From the NCBI RefSeq assembly GCF_015265475.1, contig NZ_CP054493.1, positions 1,674,001 through 1,738,000 of the forward strand: a stretch of DNA of 64,000 bases, read 5' to 3'. A model generated the notes under the pieces. The model saw only the letters and a program-made list of their open reading frames with translations. It was not told the origin of the DNA and did no database searches. Of the stretch, positions 46,018-55,494 are shown in pieces (position 1 is the first letter of the stretch; the number at the start of each line of letters is the position of its first letter). The stretch is from Candidatus Sulfurimonas marisnigri (lineage in GTDB: Bacteria > Campylobacterota > Campylobacteria > Campylobacterales > Sulfurimonadaceae). The position numbers and the translations under genes were made by a program.

Positions 46018-48180
46018 AACCATATTATGCAACAAAGCATAATAGAGTTGCCCCAAAGCAATTCCACCATCATTTATAGCTGTTTCTTGTTGATGATAAT
46101 ACTTGATTTTCGCTTCTTCTAATTTTATACATGTAATCTCTAAAAGTGTCTTATTTTGGAATACTCCACCGCTCAAAATTACATCTAGTTTTTCAACTTT
46201 TGAAATCTCTGCTACTACCTCTGCTAACGTATTTATAAACTTTGTAACAATATTTTTATCAAAAAAATCAAACTCTATATCTATAACTCCGTCAATTATT
46301 TTATACTCAAAACTTTTCTTTACATGTAGATTATAGTTTTGTTCGCACATAAGTCCTGTTTCGCCCTCGTATGTTTGTACATGTAGCAGGTTTGCAAGAC
46401 TTGCCACACCGTCAAAAAGACGGCCGACTGAACTGCTTTGCGGTGTATTTAAATTTTTTAGATAACTTTGATGTAGTATTTTAATCTCTATCAATGAGAA
46501 AGATTTCACTACATGTAAGTCCAGAGCTAAAACTTCATCTAAACTATACTTGTCAAAAAGCATACTAAGAGCGACTCGTCTTGGCTCTTTAATTGCTTTT
46601 TCACCGCCAAGAAGTTTTATGGGCTTAAAGTGGTACTTTCTCTTATCGCCGAGAAAAACTTCGCCGCCCCATAGTGAGCCATCATCTCCATAACCTGTTC
46701 CGTCAAAACTAAACCCCGAATAATCTCCACTTAATCCAAACTCTGCCTTACATGCGTAGATATGGGCTAAATGGTGTTGAACTTCCAGCAGTTCTTTGTT
46801 TTGTATTTTTGCCCACTTTGTTGTTTCGTATCTTGTATGTTTGTCGTGAACTATAATATCGGGCTCAAAATCATAAAAATTTTTAAAACTCTCTAATGTT
46901 CTAAGAAAAAAGCCAAATGCCTCTAAAGAGTCCAAATCACCAATATGAGGAGATAAAATAATATTCTCATCTATGACCAAAGCAATTGAGTTCTTTGCAT
47001 TTGCTCCAACTGCTAAGATTTTCTTTTTACTTTTAAATGGGAGTTTTATAACCTTTGGGGCATAGCCGCGTGAGAGTCTTAAAACTTGAGTTTTACCGGC
47101 TATCACTTGAACCAAAGAGTCATCAACTCCATTTATTATATCTCTGTCAAAATCTAAAACAAACTCTACAAATGGGAGTTTTATATAGATTTCTTCCACA
47201 TTTGTTATGATTGGCTCACTTCCCAAGTTTGCACTTGTTGCGACTATTGGATTCTCTACATGTAGAAACAAAATATGATGAAGTGCTGTGTATGGCAAAA
47301 AACACCCTATTCTACCTATATGTGGAGCTATTTTTGTGGATAGTTTAGTATCTACATCTGCACCTTTTTTCAAAATAACGATAGGAGCCTCTTTTGATAT
47401 TAAAAGCTCTTCCTCTTTTTCATCTACATCTGCAAAAGATTTTATCTGCTGTATATCTTTGCACATTACTGCAAAAGGCTTAGCGGGTCTGTTTTTAAAC
47501 TCTCTTAATTTTGTAACTACCTCATCATTTGTTGCATCACAGACTATATGAAATCCGCCTATTCCCTTTATGGCAACTATTTTTCCATCTTTAATCTTTT
47601 GTGCGCATGTTAAAATAGTTGCAGACAAACTTGGTCCGCAACTGTTGCAAGATATCGGCTGTGCGTGGTATCTTCTATTTAATGGGTTAGAGTATTCATC
47701 CGCACATGACGCACACATCTTAAACTTTTGCATAGATGTGTTTGCTCTGTCATAAGGAACTGTTTTTATTATGGAGTATCGTGGTCCGCAGTTAGTGCAG
47801 TTCGTAGCGAAATAATCTCTATATTTTTCTACATGTACAATGTCATCTAAGCACTCTTTACATGTAGCGATATCCGGAGAGACTAAAGCAGTTTTTACTG
47901 ACTCTTTAGAGCTTTGTTTAATCTCAAAATTTCTTACATGTAGAAGTGCCATCTCTGATGTTTTAATCTCATCAATTCTTGCTAGCGGAGGCAGAGTTGA
48001 ATAGAGTTTTTTTTCAAATTTTTCTATAGTCTCAGAGAAACCTTCGAGCTCTAATTCTACACCATTAGTTGAATTTTTCACAAACCCAAAAAGTTTTAAC
48101 TCTATCGCCAGCTTATATATAAATGGTCGAAATCCAACACCTTGTACTTGTCCACTTATTAGATATTTATGTCTAATCAA
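46009..48180 (-). CDS. hypF: Carbamoyltransferase HypF
   Basis: 723 residues from a TTG that overlaps the hydE stop (TTGA). The acylphosphatase domain has GQVQGVGFRPFIYKLA. Two zinc fingers have CKECL with CTNCG and CASCA with CNSCG. A YrdC-like domain has KGIGGFHIVCDA, and a Kae1-like domain has VQHHLAHIYAC and LSGGVFQN. It turns carbamoyl phosphate into the CN precursor passed to HypE. The gene is unusually rich in TACATGTA octamers (eight by eye). Confidence 0.96.
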   Translation of the reverse strand: MIRHKYLISGQVQGVGFRPFIYKLAIELKLFGFVKNSTNGVELELEGFSETIEKFEKKLYSTLPPLARIDEIKTSEMALLHVRNFEIKQSSKESVKTALVSPDIATCKECLDDIVHVEKYRDYFATNCTNCGPRYSIIKTVPYDRANTSMQKFKMCASCADEYSNPLNRRYHAQPISCNSCGPSLSATILTCAQKIKDGKIVAIKGIGGFHIVCDATNDEVVTKLREFKNRPAKPFAVMCKDIQQIKSFADVDEKEEELLISKEAPIVILKKGADVDTKLSTKIAPHIGRIGCFLPYTALHHILFLHVENPIVATSANLGSEPIITNVEEIYIKLPFVEFVLDFDRDIINGVDDSLVQVIAGKTQVLRLSRGYAPKVIKLPFKSKKKILAVGANAKNSIALVIDENIILSPHIGDLDSLEAFGFFLRTLESFKNFYDFEPDIIVHDKHTRYETTKWAKIQNKELLEVQHHLAHIYACKAEFGLSGDYSGFSFDGTGYGDDGSLWGGEVFLGDKRKYHFKPIKLLGGEKAIKEPRRVALSMLFDKYSLDEVLALDLHVVKSFSLIEIKILHQSYLKNLNTPQSSSVGRLFDGVASLANLLHVQTYEGETGLMCEQNYNLHVKKSFEYKIIDGVIDIEFDFFDKNIVTKFINTLAEVVAEISKVEKLDVILSGGVFQNKTLLEITCIKLEEAKIKYYHQQETAINDGGIALGQLYYALLHNMVLV

Positions 48181-49844
48181 AACAGTTCATTTCCACCATA
48201 TTGAATATTTCTACCATCTACCGGCAACTCTTTATTAAAACAGAGATTATGATTTACGGACACCTCTTTGCTAAGTTTACTGAAAAAATGTCTGTTTTGC
48301 AGTAATGAGCCTGTGATTACAACAGAGTCACTTTTCATCTGAGCTTTTATCTCATCGAGCTGAGCAGATATAAACTCGGCAAAACTCTCAATAACGCCAT
48401 AACTAAGAGACAGCTGGTCAAGTTCGGCAAGTTTGAAACTCATAGCGGTTCTAACTGTCATAAGCGGATCTATAAAAACTTTTGAGTCAATTCTGTTTAA
48501 CTTATAGTCTATTCTGGGACCTTTATCACCCATAAACGTTACTGCAAAATTTTCAAGTATTTGCGCTGATTTAACAAGGTCACTATCTTTTGAAAAGCCT
48601 AAAATTATAGAAACAACTCCCCATAGTTTGTAAACGTTAAAATCTTTTTCATCAAACACTATTTTAGATATATCCTTAAAATGTTCACTGAATTTATTTT
48701 TATAATTATTTACCAACTTCTCACCGGTTTCATCGGTCGCTGCAATAGCATCAAATACCTCTTGGATAGAGCCAAAGCCAAATTTAAAAGATAGATATTC
48801 TATTGTTCCAAATTTTTTTGAATAGATTAAAATATCATTATGATAATCTTTGCTTAAATTTACGCCTATTACTGTTTTTTCAAGTAATGAGTGCTCTTTG
48901 ATAACAGAAAAAAAAGCGCCGATGTGAGGAATCAGAACCTTCTCTCCCAGCTCTTTGTACGGCAAACCTTTGTTGCCTTTTAGTATGGCAATATGCTTAT
49001 CACTTACGACAACTTCAATCGGTTCGAACTCTTTTACACTTTTAACCAAGTCCAACTTAACTTTTGAGGGCATCTTATCTTTTGTTATAAAAACCAGATT
49101 GATTCCAAGTATATGCAACTCACTCATTAAAAGGTGCAAAACAAAATCATCGGCGAGCTTAAAGCGAATAAGTTCATTTTGTATATCTTCAAAATCTGTT
49201 TTAAATAAAAGGTTAGTTTTTACTCTTATAAGAGGTTTTTCTATCGCTCCCAAAGCTACTATTTCGCTGTTGGTGGCATTTGTATAGCTTTGTACTGTAA
49301 GGAGGTCATAACAAACAACATCAAAATCTAAATCATTACATTTTTGATCTAATTTGCCAACATAATATTTTCCATAAAATGTATCTACTTCAGCTACCAA
49401 TCCATCATTTATTGACTTAGCAATATTTACAAATGTCTCTTTATCACTTTTACTTTGAGAGTCTAAACCGTACCCACAAACATCACACTCTGTAAAGATA
49501 TTGTAGTAATTATCGTCAGATTCATTCATAACTTCATTCAAACATTTTGGACAAAAAGGCATTTCTCTCTTTGGTGTCTGAGGTAAAGTAAAACTCTCAC
49601 TCGGCATATCATATACTACTTTAGCACCTGCTTCGTGTAAGAATATAGAGTGAGGTAACTCTAGTGACAATTTATTTGCAAAATTTTCAAGTTCATCACT
49701 ATCTTCAGACTCAACATATAAAAAGAGTTCATCACCATTTTTTACTAGTTTACCTTCTATAGAAAAAAGTTTTAATGTATTTAACATTATTTTTTCGTAA
49801 ACTAAAGAGGAAGATGAATGACTAAAAGAAAATTCTAGAATCAT
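48177..49844 (-). CDS. hydE: Hydrogenase formation protein HydE (HypF-related)
   Basis: 555 residues. A zinc ribbon is formed by CPKC and CDVC (about 97-123). The C-terminal half follows the Kae1-like part of HypF (IPHIGAFFSVIKEHSLLE, SVVITGSLLQNRHFFSKL), but the acylphosphatase domain and the carbamoyl-phosphate landmarks are not seen. Genes of this kind, called hydE, follow hydABCD in Wolinella and Helicobacter and are linked to hydrogenase formation. It overlaps hydD and hypF by four bases each. The biochemical role is not established. Confidence 0.85.
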   Translation of the reverse strand: MILEFSFSHSSSSLVYEKIMLNTLKLFSIEGKLVKNGDELFLYVESEDSDELENFANKLSLELPHSIFLHEAGAKVVYDMPSESFTLPQTPKREMPFCPKCLNEVMNESDDNYYNIFTECDVCGYGLDSQSKSDKETFVNIAKSINDGLVAEVDTFYGKYYVGKLDQKCNDLDFDVVCYDLLTVQSYTNATNSEIVALGAIEKPLIRVKTNLLFKTDFEDIQNELIRFKLADDFVLHLLMSELHILGINLVFITKDKMPSKVKLDLVKSVKEFEPIEVVVSDKHIAILKGNKGLPYKELGEKVLIPHIGAFFSVIKEHSLLEKTVIGVNLSKDYHNDILIYSKKFGTIEYLSFKFGFGSIQEVFDAIAATDETGEKLVNNYKNKFSEHFKDISKIVFDEKDFNVYKLWGVVSIILGFSKDSDLVKSAQILENFAVTFMGDKGPRIDYKLNRIDSKVFIDPLMTVRTAMSFKLAELDQLSLSYGVIESFAEFISAQLDEIKAQMKSDSVVITGSLLQNRHFFSKLSKEVSVNHNLCFNKELPVDGRNIQYGGNELF

Positions 49845-50386
49845 AAAGCACCTTTTAAATATGTATTTGGAGCGACTTCTGCTAAGGTTATCTCTTTTTT
49901 TATTGAAGCTTTAAAACCAAAATCCTCTATGTATTTTATGATGGCATTTTCCATTGTTAGTCCAGCTTTTAAGACCTCTGGAGTCATAGTAAAAGTGCTG
50001 TTTTCTCCAATAACAAAAGGGATGACACCTACTATTTTTGTAGGTGGCAAATCTCCCATCATCTCAATCATCTGAAGAGTTTGAAGCATTTCTACTTCAT
50101 GTGCACTACCATTCCATGTAATGCACTCTGGCACATCATTAAAATCAAACAAGAACACATCACCTATTTCGCCATCAATTGAACTAACGCAATCAATAAG
50201 TAAAACATGGTCGTAATCAGTAATAATAGGTATCAGCCTTTGAGCTAATGTACCGCCATCTAAAATTTCTACACTGTGCTCATCAGACTCAAATTGATAT
50301 TTTTCATCAATTAGATTTGCTAAATGTGGACCAATGCCCTCATCACCAAATAAAATATTCCCAATACCAAGAACTAAAATTTTCAA
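49841..50386 (-). CDS. hydD: Hydrogenase maturation protease HydD
   Basis: 181 residues. VLGIGNILFGDEGIGPHLA carries the nickel-sensing Glu, LLIDCVSSIDGEIGDVF has the second ligand, and SAHEVEMLQTLQMIEMMG has the His region. It removes the C-terminal tail of the large subunit after nickel insertion. The likely target is HydB in the same operon, which has such a tail after its last His. Confidence 0.95.
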   Translation of the reverse strand: MKILVLGIGNILFGDEGIGPHLANLIDEKYQFESDEHSVEILDGGTLAQRLIPIITDYDHVLLIDCVSSIDGEIGDVFLFDFNDVPECITWNGSAHEVEMLQTLQMIEMMGDLPPTKIVGVIPFVIGENSTFTMTPEVLKAGLTMENAIIKYIEDFGFKASIKKEITLAEVAPNTYLKGAL

Positions 50387-50404
50387 ATATAAATCCTTAT
50401 TGTA

Positions 50405-51124
50405 CTAATGCTTATTCTTTCTTATCCATCTATACCCACTAAATATAGAATCAACAGTGCCTTCTTTTCCATTAACTGCATTAAATACAACCATATACAC
50501 ATGTCCAACTATAAATAAAATAATCCCCCACATTAGAACATGGTGTAACTCTCTTACTGCAGCAAGACCACCTAGCATAACTTCTAAGTTTCTCATTGGA
50601 TCATATAGTAATCCACCAATAAATTCATGATAACTATGAACATAAAGGACAAGTCCTGTTATTATCAGTCCACTTATTGCGAAATAAAAGGCAACATAAG
50701 CTAAAAGCTGAATAACATTATATGCTCCACTTAGTTTTGGGTGCTTAGACAAAAGTAAATAGTACCCTATCTGATTCATCCAATTTTCTAAATTCATCAC
50801 ATCTTTAAAAGAATTGATTTCAACTTTATCCTTTACAGAAAAGAAGAAATAATATGTCTTTCCTATAAACATAGAGATCATTATAAAGCCAAAGATTTCA
50901 TGCCATGTTCTAAACACTGCATTTGTAAAAATTGTTGGCTCTGCACTTATTTCTGGTGTCAAAAATGGTGATGCCAGATAAAATCCGGTTATCATTAACG
51001 CTACAATACTTACTACTCTAATCCAGTGATGCCATCTATAAAAGGCAGTAAATTCAAGTTCTCTCTCTATTTCTTGTTCTACTATTTTAGAAGAATCTTC
51101 TTCTATTTTAACAGTTGTATCCAT
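50405..51124 (-). CDS. hydC: Hydrogenase cytochrome b subunit HydC
   Basis: 239 residues, four membrane segments (about 35-55, 80-100, 140-165 and 195-215). Conserved His residues occur in FYRWHHWIRV, RTWHEIFGF, VLYVHSYHEFIGG and LHHVLMWG and can ligate two b haems. It anchors the HydAB dimer to the periplasmic face of the membrane and passes electrons to menaquinone. It lies 12 bases after hydB. Confidence 0.95.
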   Translation of the reverse strand: MDTTVKIEEDSSKIVEQEIERELEFTAFYRWHHWIRVVSIVALMITGFYLASPFLTPEISAEPTIFTNAVFRTWHEIFGFIMISMFIGKTYYFFFSVKDKVEINSFKDVMNLENWMNQIGYYLLLSKHPKLSGAYNVIQLLAYVAFYFAISGLIITGLVLYVHSYHEFIGGLLYDPMRNLEVMLGGLAAVRELHHVLMWGIILFIVGHVYMVVFNAVNGKEGTVDSIFSGYRWIRKNKH

Positions 51125-51136
51125 TACTTACTCCTT

Positions 51137-52870
51137 TTATACGCTACATCCAGCATAGAGTGGATCTAATTTGTATTCACTTAATGTTTTCCCTTTTGTG
51201 TCCATTACATGTACTGCACATGCTATACAAGGATCGTAAGAGTGAATAATTCTAATAATCTCTAATGGTTGCGTTAAGTCGGCAATTTTAAGACCTATTA
51301 AATCAGCTTCGTATGGTCCTTTTGCACCTTTAGAGTCCATCGGTCCAGCATTCCAAGTAGAAGGAACTACAGCTTGATAATTTTCAATTACACCATTTTT
51401 AATTCTAACCCAGTGACTTAACATTCCTCTAGGAACTTCACCGATGCCTCTACCTTTGTACTCTTTATTTTTATCAATAGTATAAGTAGCACAAGTTTCT
51501 TGATCAACTTTAAGGTTTTCAATTAGATTATTAAAAGCAATAAGAGCATTGTCTGCAACAAGTTTAGCCTGAAGCATACGCGCTGCTGTTCTTCCCAAAG
51601 TTGAAAATAGTGCAGCTGCTGGAACACCTGTTTGTGCAAGAAAATCACCTACTACTTTTACTACTTTTTTATTGCCACTTGCATAACCAACTAATATAGA
51701 TGCTAATGGTCCAACTTCCATTGGATTACCATTATATCTTGGTGATTTAATCCAACTGTATTTTTCGTTTTGGTTAATCAATTTAGAATCAACCATTTTT
51801 CCATCTGGTCCAACACTGCTTCCATCTACATAACCAGTATAGTTTGGATTTGTTGTTCCATCATACGGATGTTGTGGTGCATCATCTTTATACCAAGAGT
51901 GAGTAGCTTCTTCTGTAATCATATCTTCATCAATTTCAAGAACCTTACTAAGGTCTCCATTCATAATTACACCACTATTAAATAGATGCTCATTTCTTCC
52001 AATGATAAACTCTTCATGTGCCATAAAGTTCTTAACACCCATAGGCTTCATAACCGATGGCTCTGTTTTATACATCTCTGCCGCCATAATAATATCAGGA
52101 TAATAAGCATTGTTAATAAAATCAGCCATAGCTTGAAATTTAACCATGTATTCACCCATTTTTGCTGGGTTAAGAATATCCATAACACATGTAACACCAC
52201 CAACAACTAAACTTTGTGGGTGTGGTTGCTTAGCACCAAAGATAGCCATAAGTTGAGCTGCAGTTCTTTGCATCTCTAGGGCTTTTAAATAGTGAGAAAG
52301 TGCAATAAGATTTTGTTCTGGAGTAAATCGGTATGTTCCATGCCCCCAATATGCGTTAGCAAATGGCCCAAGTCCTTGAGGATTTTTAGCAAATTTACCT
52401 ATTTTTTCTTGTACTTTTTTTAGCTCATTTTCACCAGTTCCAATTGGGTTATTTGTATATTTAAATGCTAACTTACTTGCTTTTGCAGGATCTGCACTGA
52501 GTGCTGATACAATATCAACCCAATCAACACCATGTAAATGGTAGAAATGAACAGGATGGTCATGCATAAATAGAGCGGCATTCATTAATGTCCTTACAAG
52601 TTCTGCATTATAAGGAACTTTAATATCTAGTGCATCTTCTATTGCCATTGTACTTTTTAAATAATGTGAATAGGTACATACCCCACAAATTCTTTGCATC
52701 ATTAACGGTATATTTCTAGGGTCACGACCCTTAGCTATTACCTCAAGACCTCTCCATAAAGTTGAAGATACAAATGCATCCTGAACTACTCCATCATCGC
52801 CAACGATAACTTCAGCTCTTAAATGTCCTTCAATTCTTGTTATTGGGTCTACAATTACTCTTTTTGCCAT
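51137..52870 (-). CDS. hydB: [NiFe] hydrogenase large subunit HydB
   Basis: 577 residues. The N-terminus is VIVDPITRIEGHLR. The L1 motif RICGVCTYSH and L2 motif DPCIACAVH supply the four Cys ligands of the NiFe site. After the L2 His, a tail of 23 residues (VMDTKGK to the end) remains and should be removed by HydD. Periplasmic, group 1-type uptake enzyme, exported together with HydA by the Tat system. It lies 14 bases after hydA. Confidence 0.97.
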   Translation of the reverse strand: MAKRVIVDPITRIEGHLRAEVIVGDDGVVQDAFVSSTLWRGLEVIAKGRDPRNIPLMMQRICGVCTYSHYLKSTMAIEDALDIKVPYNAELVRTLMNAALFMHDHPVHFYHLHGVDWVDIVSALSADPAKASKLAFKYTNNPIGTGENELKKVQEKIGKFAKNPQGLGPFANAYWGHGTYRFTPEQNLIALSHYLKALEMQRTAAQLMAIFGAKQPHPQSLVVGGVTCVMDILNPAKMGEYMVKFQAMADFINNAYYPDIIMAAEMYKTEPSVMKPMGVKNFMAHEEFIIGRNEHLFNSGVIMNGDLSKVLEIDEDMITEEATHSWYKDDAPQHPYDGTTNPNYTGYVDGSSVGPDGKMVDSKLINQNEKYSWIKSPRYNGNPMEVGPLASILVGYASGNKKVVKVVGDFLAQTGVPAAALFSTLGRTAARMLQAKLVADNALIAFNNLIENLKVDQETCATYTIDKNKEYKGRGIGEVPRGMLSHWVRIKNGVIENYQAVVPSTWNAGPMDSKGAKGPYEADLIGLKIADLTQPLEIIRIIHSYDPCIACAVHVMDTKGKTLSEYKLDPLYAGCSV

Positions 52871-52884
52871 ATCAAACTCCTCAA

Positions 52885-54036
52885 CTATTCTTTTGGTTTT
52901 TTAATTAATGATATTGCCGCATGCGCTGCTATACCGACTGCTGTAACTGTAAGAATTCCCACACCAATTTTATCTGCTGTAGCATCTGAACCTAATCCAC
53001 CAAATACTGTGTGATAAAGTCTATTGCCTAATGGTTCATGTACAATTCCCATTTTATCCCAAAAGTCAGGTTCACTACAGCCCATACAACCATGTCCAGC
53101 CTGAACAGGCCAAGATGTACCTTGATTAAATCTTTGCTTTGAGCAGTTATTAAACGTATATGGTCCTTTACATCCCACTTTATAAAGACAATAACCATTT
53201 TTTGCACCATCATCACCAAATTGTTCTACGAACTCACCAGCATCAAACCTACCTCTTCGCTCACAAGCGTCATGAATTCTAAGCCCATAAGCCCATTTAG
53301 GTCTATTGTACGCGTCAAGTGCTGGAAGTGTTCCATAGAGGATAAAATGCAGTAGTGTTCCAACAATATTGCTCTCACTAGGTGGACATCCTGGGACATT
53401 AATAACAGACTTATTTGTTATATTGCTTAGAGCTGTAGCATTTGTAGGGTTTGGATATGCTGCTTGAACACCCCCAAAAGATGAACAAGTGCCAATAGCA
53501 AAAATAGCAGCTGCATTTTCAGAAGCTTCTCTAGCAATTTTTTCTCCTGTTTTTCCATGTGCCCCAATAGTTAAGTAAAAATCACTTTCACCATGAGGAA
53601 TGCCACCCTCAACCATTAAGATATATTTACCTTTATATCTCTCCATTGCTGATTCTAAATTATGCTCAGCTTGCCACCCAGCTGCAGACATAATTGTTTC
53701 ATGGTATTCTAATGAAATGTAGTCAAATATAAGACTATCAATGCTTGGTGTCGCTGTTCTTAATAAAGATTCACTGCACCCGGTACACTCAGCCATATGT
53801 AGCCAAACTAAAGGGAGTCTGTCAGCCATTTCAGCTGCTTTTGCAACCAATGGAGTAAAACTTGCCGGTAACATAAGCATTGATGTCATTGCACCTGCCC
53901 AACCCATAAATTCTCTTCTAGAGAAGCCTTTTTCTTCAATCAACCTTGATATTGACTTTTCATCATCTAACTTTGGTAAATTAGATAACTCGTCTAGTCT
54001 AGAAGATAACTTTTCAAACAAAGCCTTATTTTCCAT
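52885..54036 (-). CDS. hydA: [NiFe] hydrogenase small subunit HydA
   Basis: 383 residues. The Tat signal SRREFMGWAGAM is near residue 35, unusually far from the start, after a charged region. The proximal cluster is held by ECTGCSES, GTCSSFGG and PGCPPSE. The medial and distal sites use HDACERRG, VGCKGPYTFNNC and GHGCMGCSEP. A C-terminal membrane helix (GVGILTVTAVGIAAHAA) anchors it. It carries electrons from the NiFe site to HydC. GGGAG lies eight bases before the ATG. Confidence 0.97.
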   Translation of the reverse strand: MENKALFEKLSSRLDELSNLPKLDDEKSISRLIEEKGFSRREFMGWAGAMTSMLMLPASFTPLVAKAAEMADRLPLVWLHMAECTGCSESLLRTATPSIDSLIFDYISLEYHETIMSAAGWQAEHNLESAMERYKGKYILMVEGGIPHGESDFYLTIGAHGKTGEKIAREASENAAAIFAIGTCSSFGGVQAAYPNPTNATALSNITNKSVINVPGCPPSESNIVGTLLHFILYGTLPALDAYNRPKWAYGLRIHDACERRGRFDAGEFVEQFGDDGAKNGYCLYKVGCKGPYTFNNCSKQRFNQGTSWPVQAGHGCMGCSEPDFWDKMGIVHEPLGNRLYHTVFGGLGSDATADKIGVGILTVTAVGIAAHAAISLIKKPKE

Positions 54037-54067
54037 AACATTCTCCCTTTAATTGTTAATTACATAT

Positions 54068-54085
54068 AATGAATGACTATTCATT
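54068..54085. promoter_or_regulatory. Candidate TetR operator before hydA
   Basis: AATGAAT and ATTCATT with a four-base spacer GACT: a perfect 7-4-7 palindrome, 32 bases before the hydA start. TGAAT(G)A/TCATTCA-type half-sites are common for TetR-family dimers. A TetR gene lies 2.3 kb upstream at the head of the neighbouring operon. Binding here would block hydABCDE-hypF transcription from a promoter further upstream. No second copy was found before the tetR gene itself. Confidence 0.5.
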
Positions 54086-54188
54086 TATCTAATATCATAT
54101 AAAAATTAAACTTAAAATAAAATGAATATATATATAATTTTTAATTATAAATTAAGTTTTTATTAGTATTTATGATTAGTGTTTAAAA

Positions 54189-54194
54189 TTATAC
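54189..54194 (-). promoter_or_regulatory. -10 box for the hydA operon
   Basis: TATAAT on the minus strand within TTAGGTATAATTTT, about 150 bases before the hydA ATG, inside a 198-base AT-rich gap after the second hydrogenase pair. The leader so formed would contain the palindrome at 54068-54085. A sigma54-type GG-N10-GC element was not seen. The long distance keeps the assignment tentative. Confidence 0.35.
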
Positions 54195-54234
54195 CTAAAT
54201 ATATGTGTTGTAAGTAATTAAAAAAAGTTTTTTA

Positions 54235-55494
54235 TCAATGTGTGGTGCAGACTGAGCATACGTCAAATGTTTTAAAAACAAGTTCAGCCATTTTAATATC
54301 ATATAGACCAATCATAGCTTTTTGTGAAACTCCTTGCTTCTCTCTTGTTCCTCCACTTAGGTTCCATTGAGTTGGAGTTATTATCTCATAGTTTTTTATA
54401 AAGCCATTCTCAAGTTCTACTTTATGTATAAGAGTACCACGCGCAGCTTCTACTGCAGAGTACCCACTGCTGCTGAATTGTTTTATATCTATACATGGTT
54501 CAATATATGATGGTTCATTTAAATCTAACTTTTGTATTAATTTTTTTGAGTGTTTTAAAAGTTGAGATATTTCGGAGACCCTTGCCAAAATTCTGCTAAA
54601 TATACTATCACCATATTTTCTATGAGCATCTAATATAAGTTTATTTTTATTTACCATAGCACGTGCTAAAGGACCGACTTCATAGTATTTATCTTTATAG
54701 CTTACATTTTTTGCAAATGACGTAGCCGTTTCAGACTCTTTTGCATGTTCTATAAAAATATTGTTATTCACTCTAGTTTTTAATGATTTACCTTTTTTAA
54801 AGTAGCTATTCTCTCCAAAAGAGATAAATCTTCCATAGCTCTTTCCATACGCTAACAACTCTTCCTTTTTTATTTGTCTTAGTATGTCTGGTAAATCCCC
54901 TTCATACTTCAAAATATTGTCTACACTCTTACATGTAGAGAAACTTTCACTCTCCATCTTGATTAAGTTATCTTCAACGAATTTAACCGTTTGCTCTATA
55001 TAATGCTGTAGCTTTATAATATCCATCTCTGTTATATCACAGACTACTCCGCCTACAACTGCATAAGAGGTGTGTGGATATTGTCCTCCAAAGAGTGCGA
55101 TAGCTTTACCCATAAGCTGAGACGGGTAAGTGGCTTTTAGCACCTCTTGCTTGTGTCCAAACAGAGGCATCATTGTTAAATAAAACCACTTAAAATGGTT
55201 TTGTATAAGCTCAAAATTAAGTGTCAATTCTCTTAAACTTTTTGCTTTATTTGAAATTTGTAAATTATCATAACAACTCTCAAGTGCTTCAACAGTAGCA
55301 ATAAGATGAGCATGACCACATATACCGCATACTCTCGGATTTATTACAAGTGCGTCAAAAGCTGATTTTCCTTTTAAAATATTTTCTATATTTCTTGTTG
55401 ACATAAACTCTATATCTACAAAATCAATCTTATTATCTTTAAAGTTAAAGTTTAACTTTGCTTCACCTTCTATCTTTTCTATTAGTTTAATCAT
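54235..55494 (-). CDS. Second [NiFe] hydrogenase large subunit, sensor-like, no C-terminal extension
   Basis: 419 residues from ATG; a TTG one codon earlier is also open. L1 reads RVCGICGHAH, and the protein ends exactly after DVCSVCTTH, so the maturation tail normally cut by a protease is absent, and the L2 Pro (DPCxxC) is Val. Lack of the tail is a known trait of regulatory (H2-sensing) hydrogenases such as HoxC/HupV, and also of a few cytoplasmic groups. It is much shorter than HydB. It overlaps its small-subunit gene by eight bases and lies just upstream of hydA. Confidence 0.9.
   Translation of the reverse strand: MIKLIEKIEGEAKLNFNFKDNKIDFVDIEFMSTRNIENILKGKSAFDALVINPRVCGICGHAHLIATVEALESCYDNLQISNKAKSLRELTLNFELIQNHFKWFYLTMMPLFGHKQEVLKATYPSQLMGKAIALFGGQYPHTSYAVVGGVVCDITEMDIIKLQHYIEQTVKFVEDNLIKMESESFSTCKSVDNILKYEGDLPDILRQIKKEELLAYGKSYGRFISFGENSYFKKGKSLKTRVNNNIFIEHAKESETATSFAKNVSYKDKYYEVGPLARAMVNKNKLILDAHRKYGDSIFSRILARVSEISQLLKHSKKLIQKLDLNEPSYIEPCIDIKQFSSSGYSAVEAARGTLIHKVELENGFIKNYEIITPTQWNLSGGTREKQGVSQKAMIGLYDIKMAELVFKTFDVCSVCTTH

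Noticed and set aside
54097-54234. Sigma54 promoter for hydA
   Set aside because: No GG-N10-GC pair with TGGCAC/TTGCA-like context was seen; a sigma70-like TATAAT fits better.
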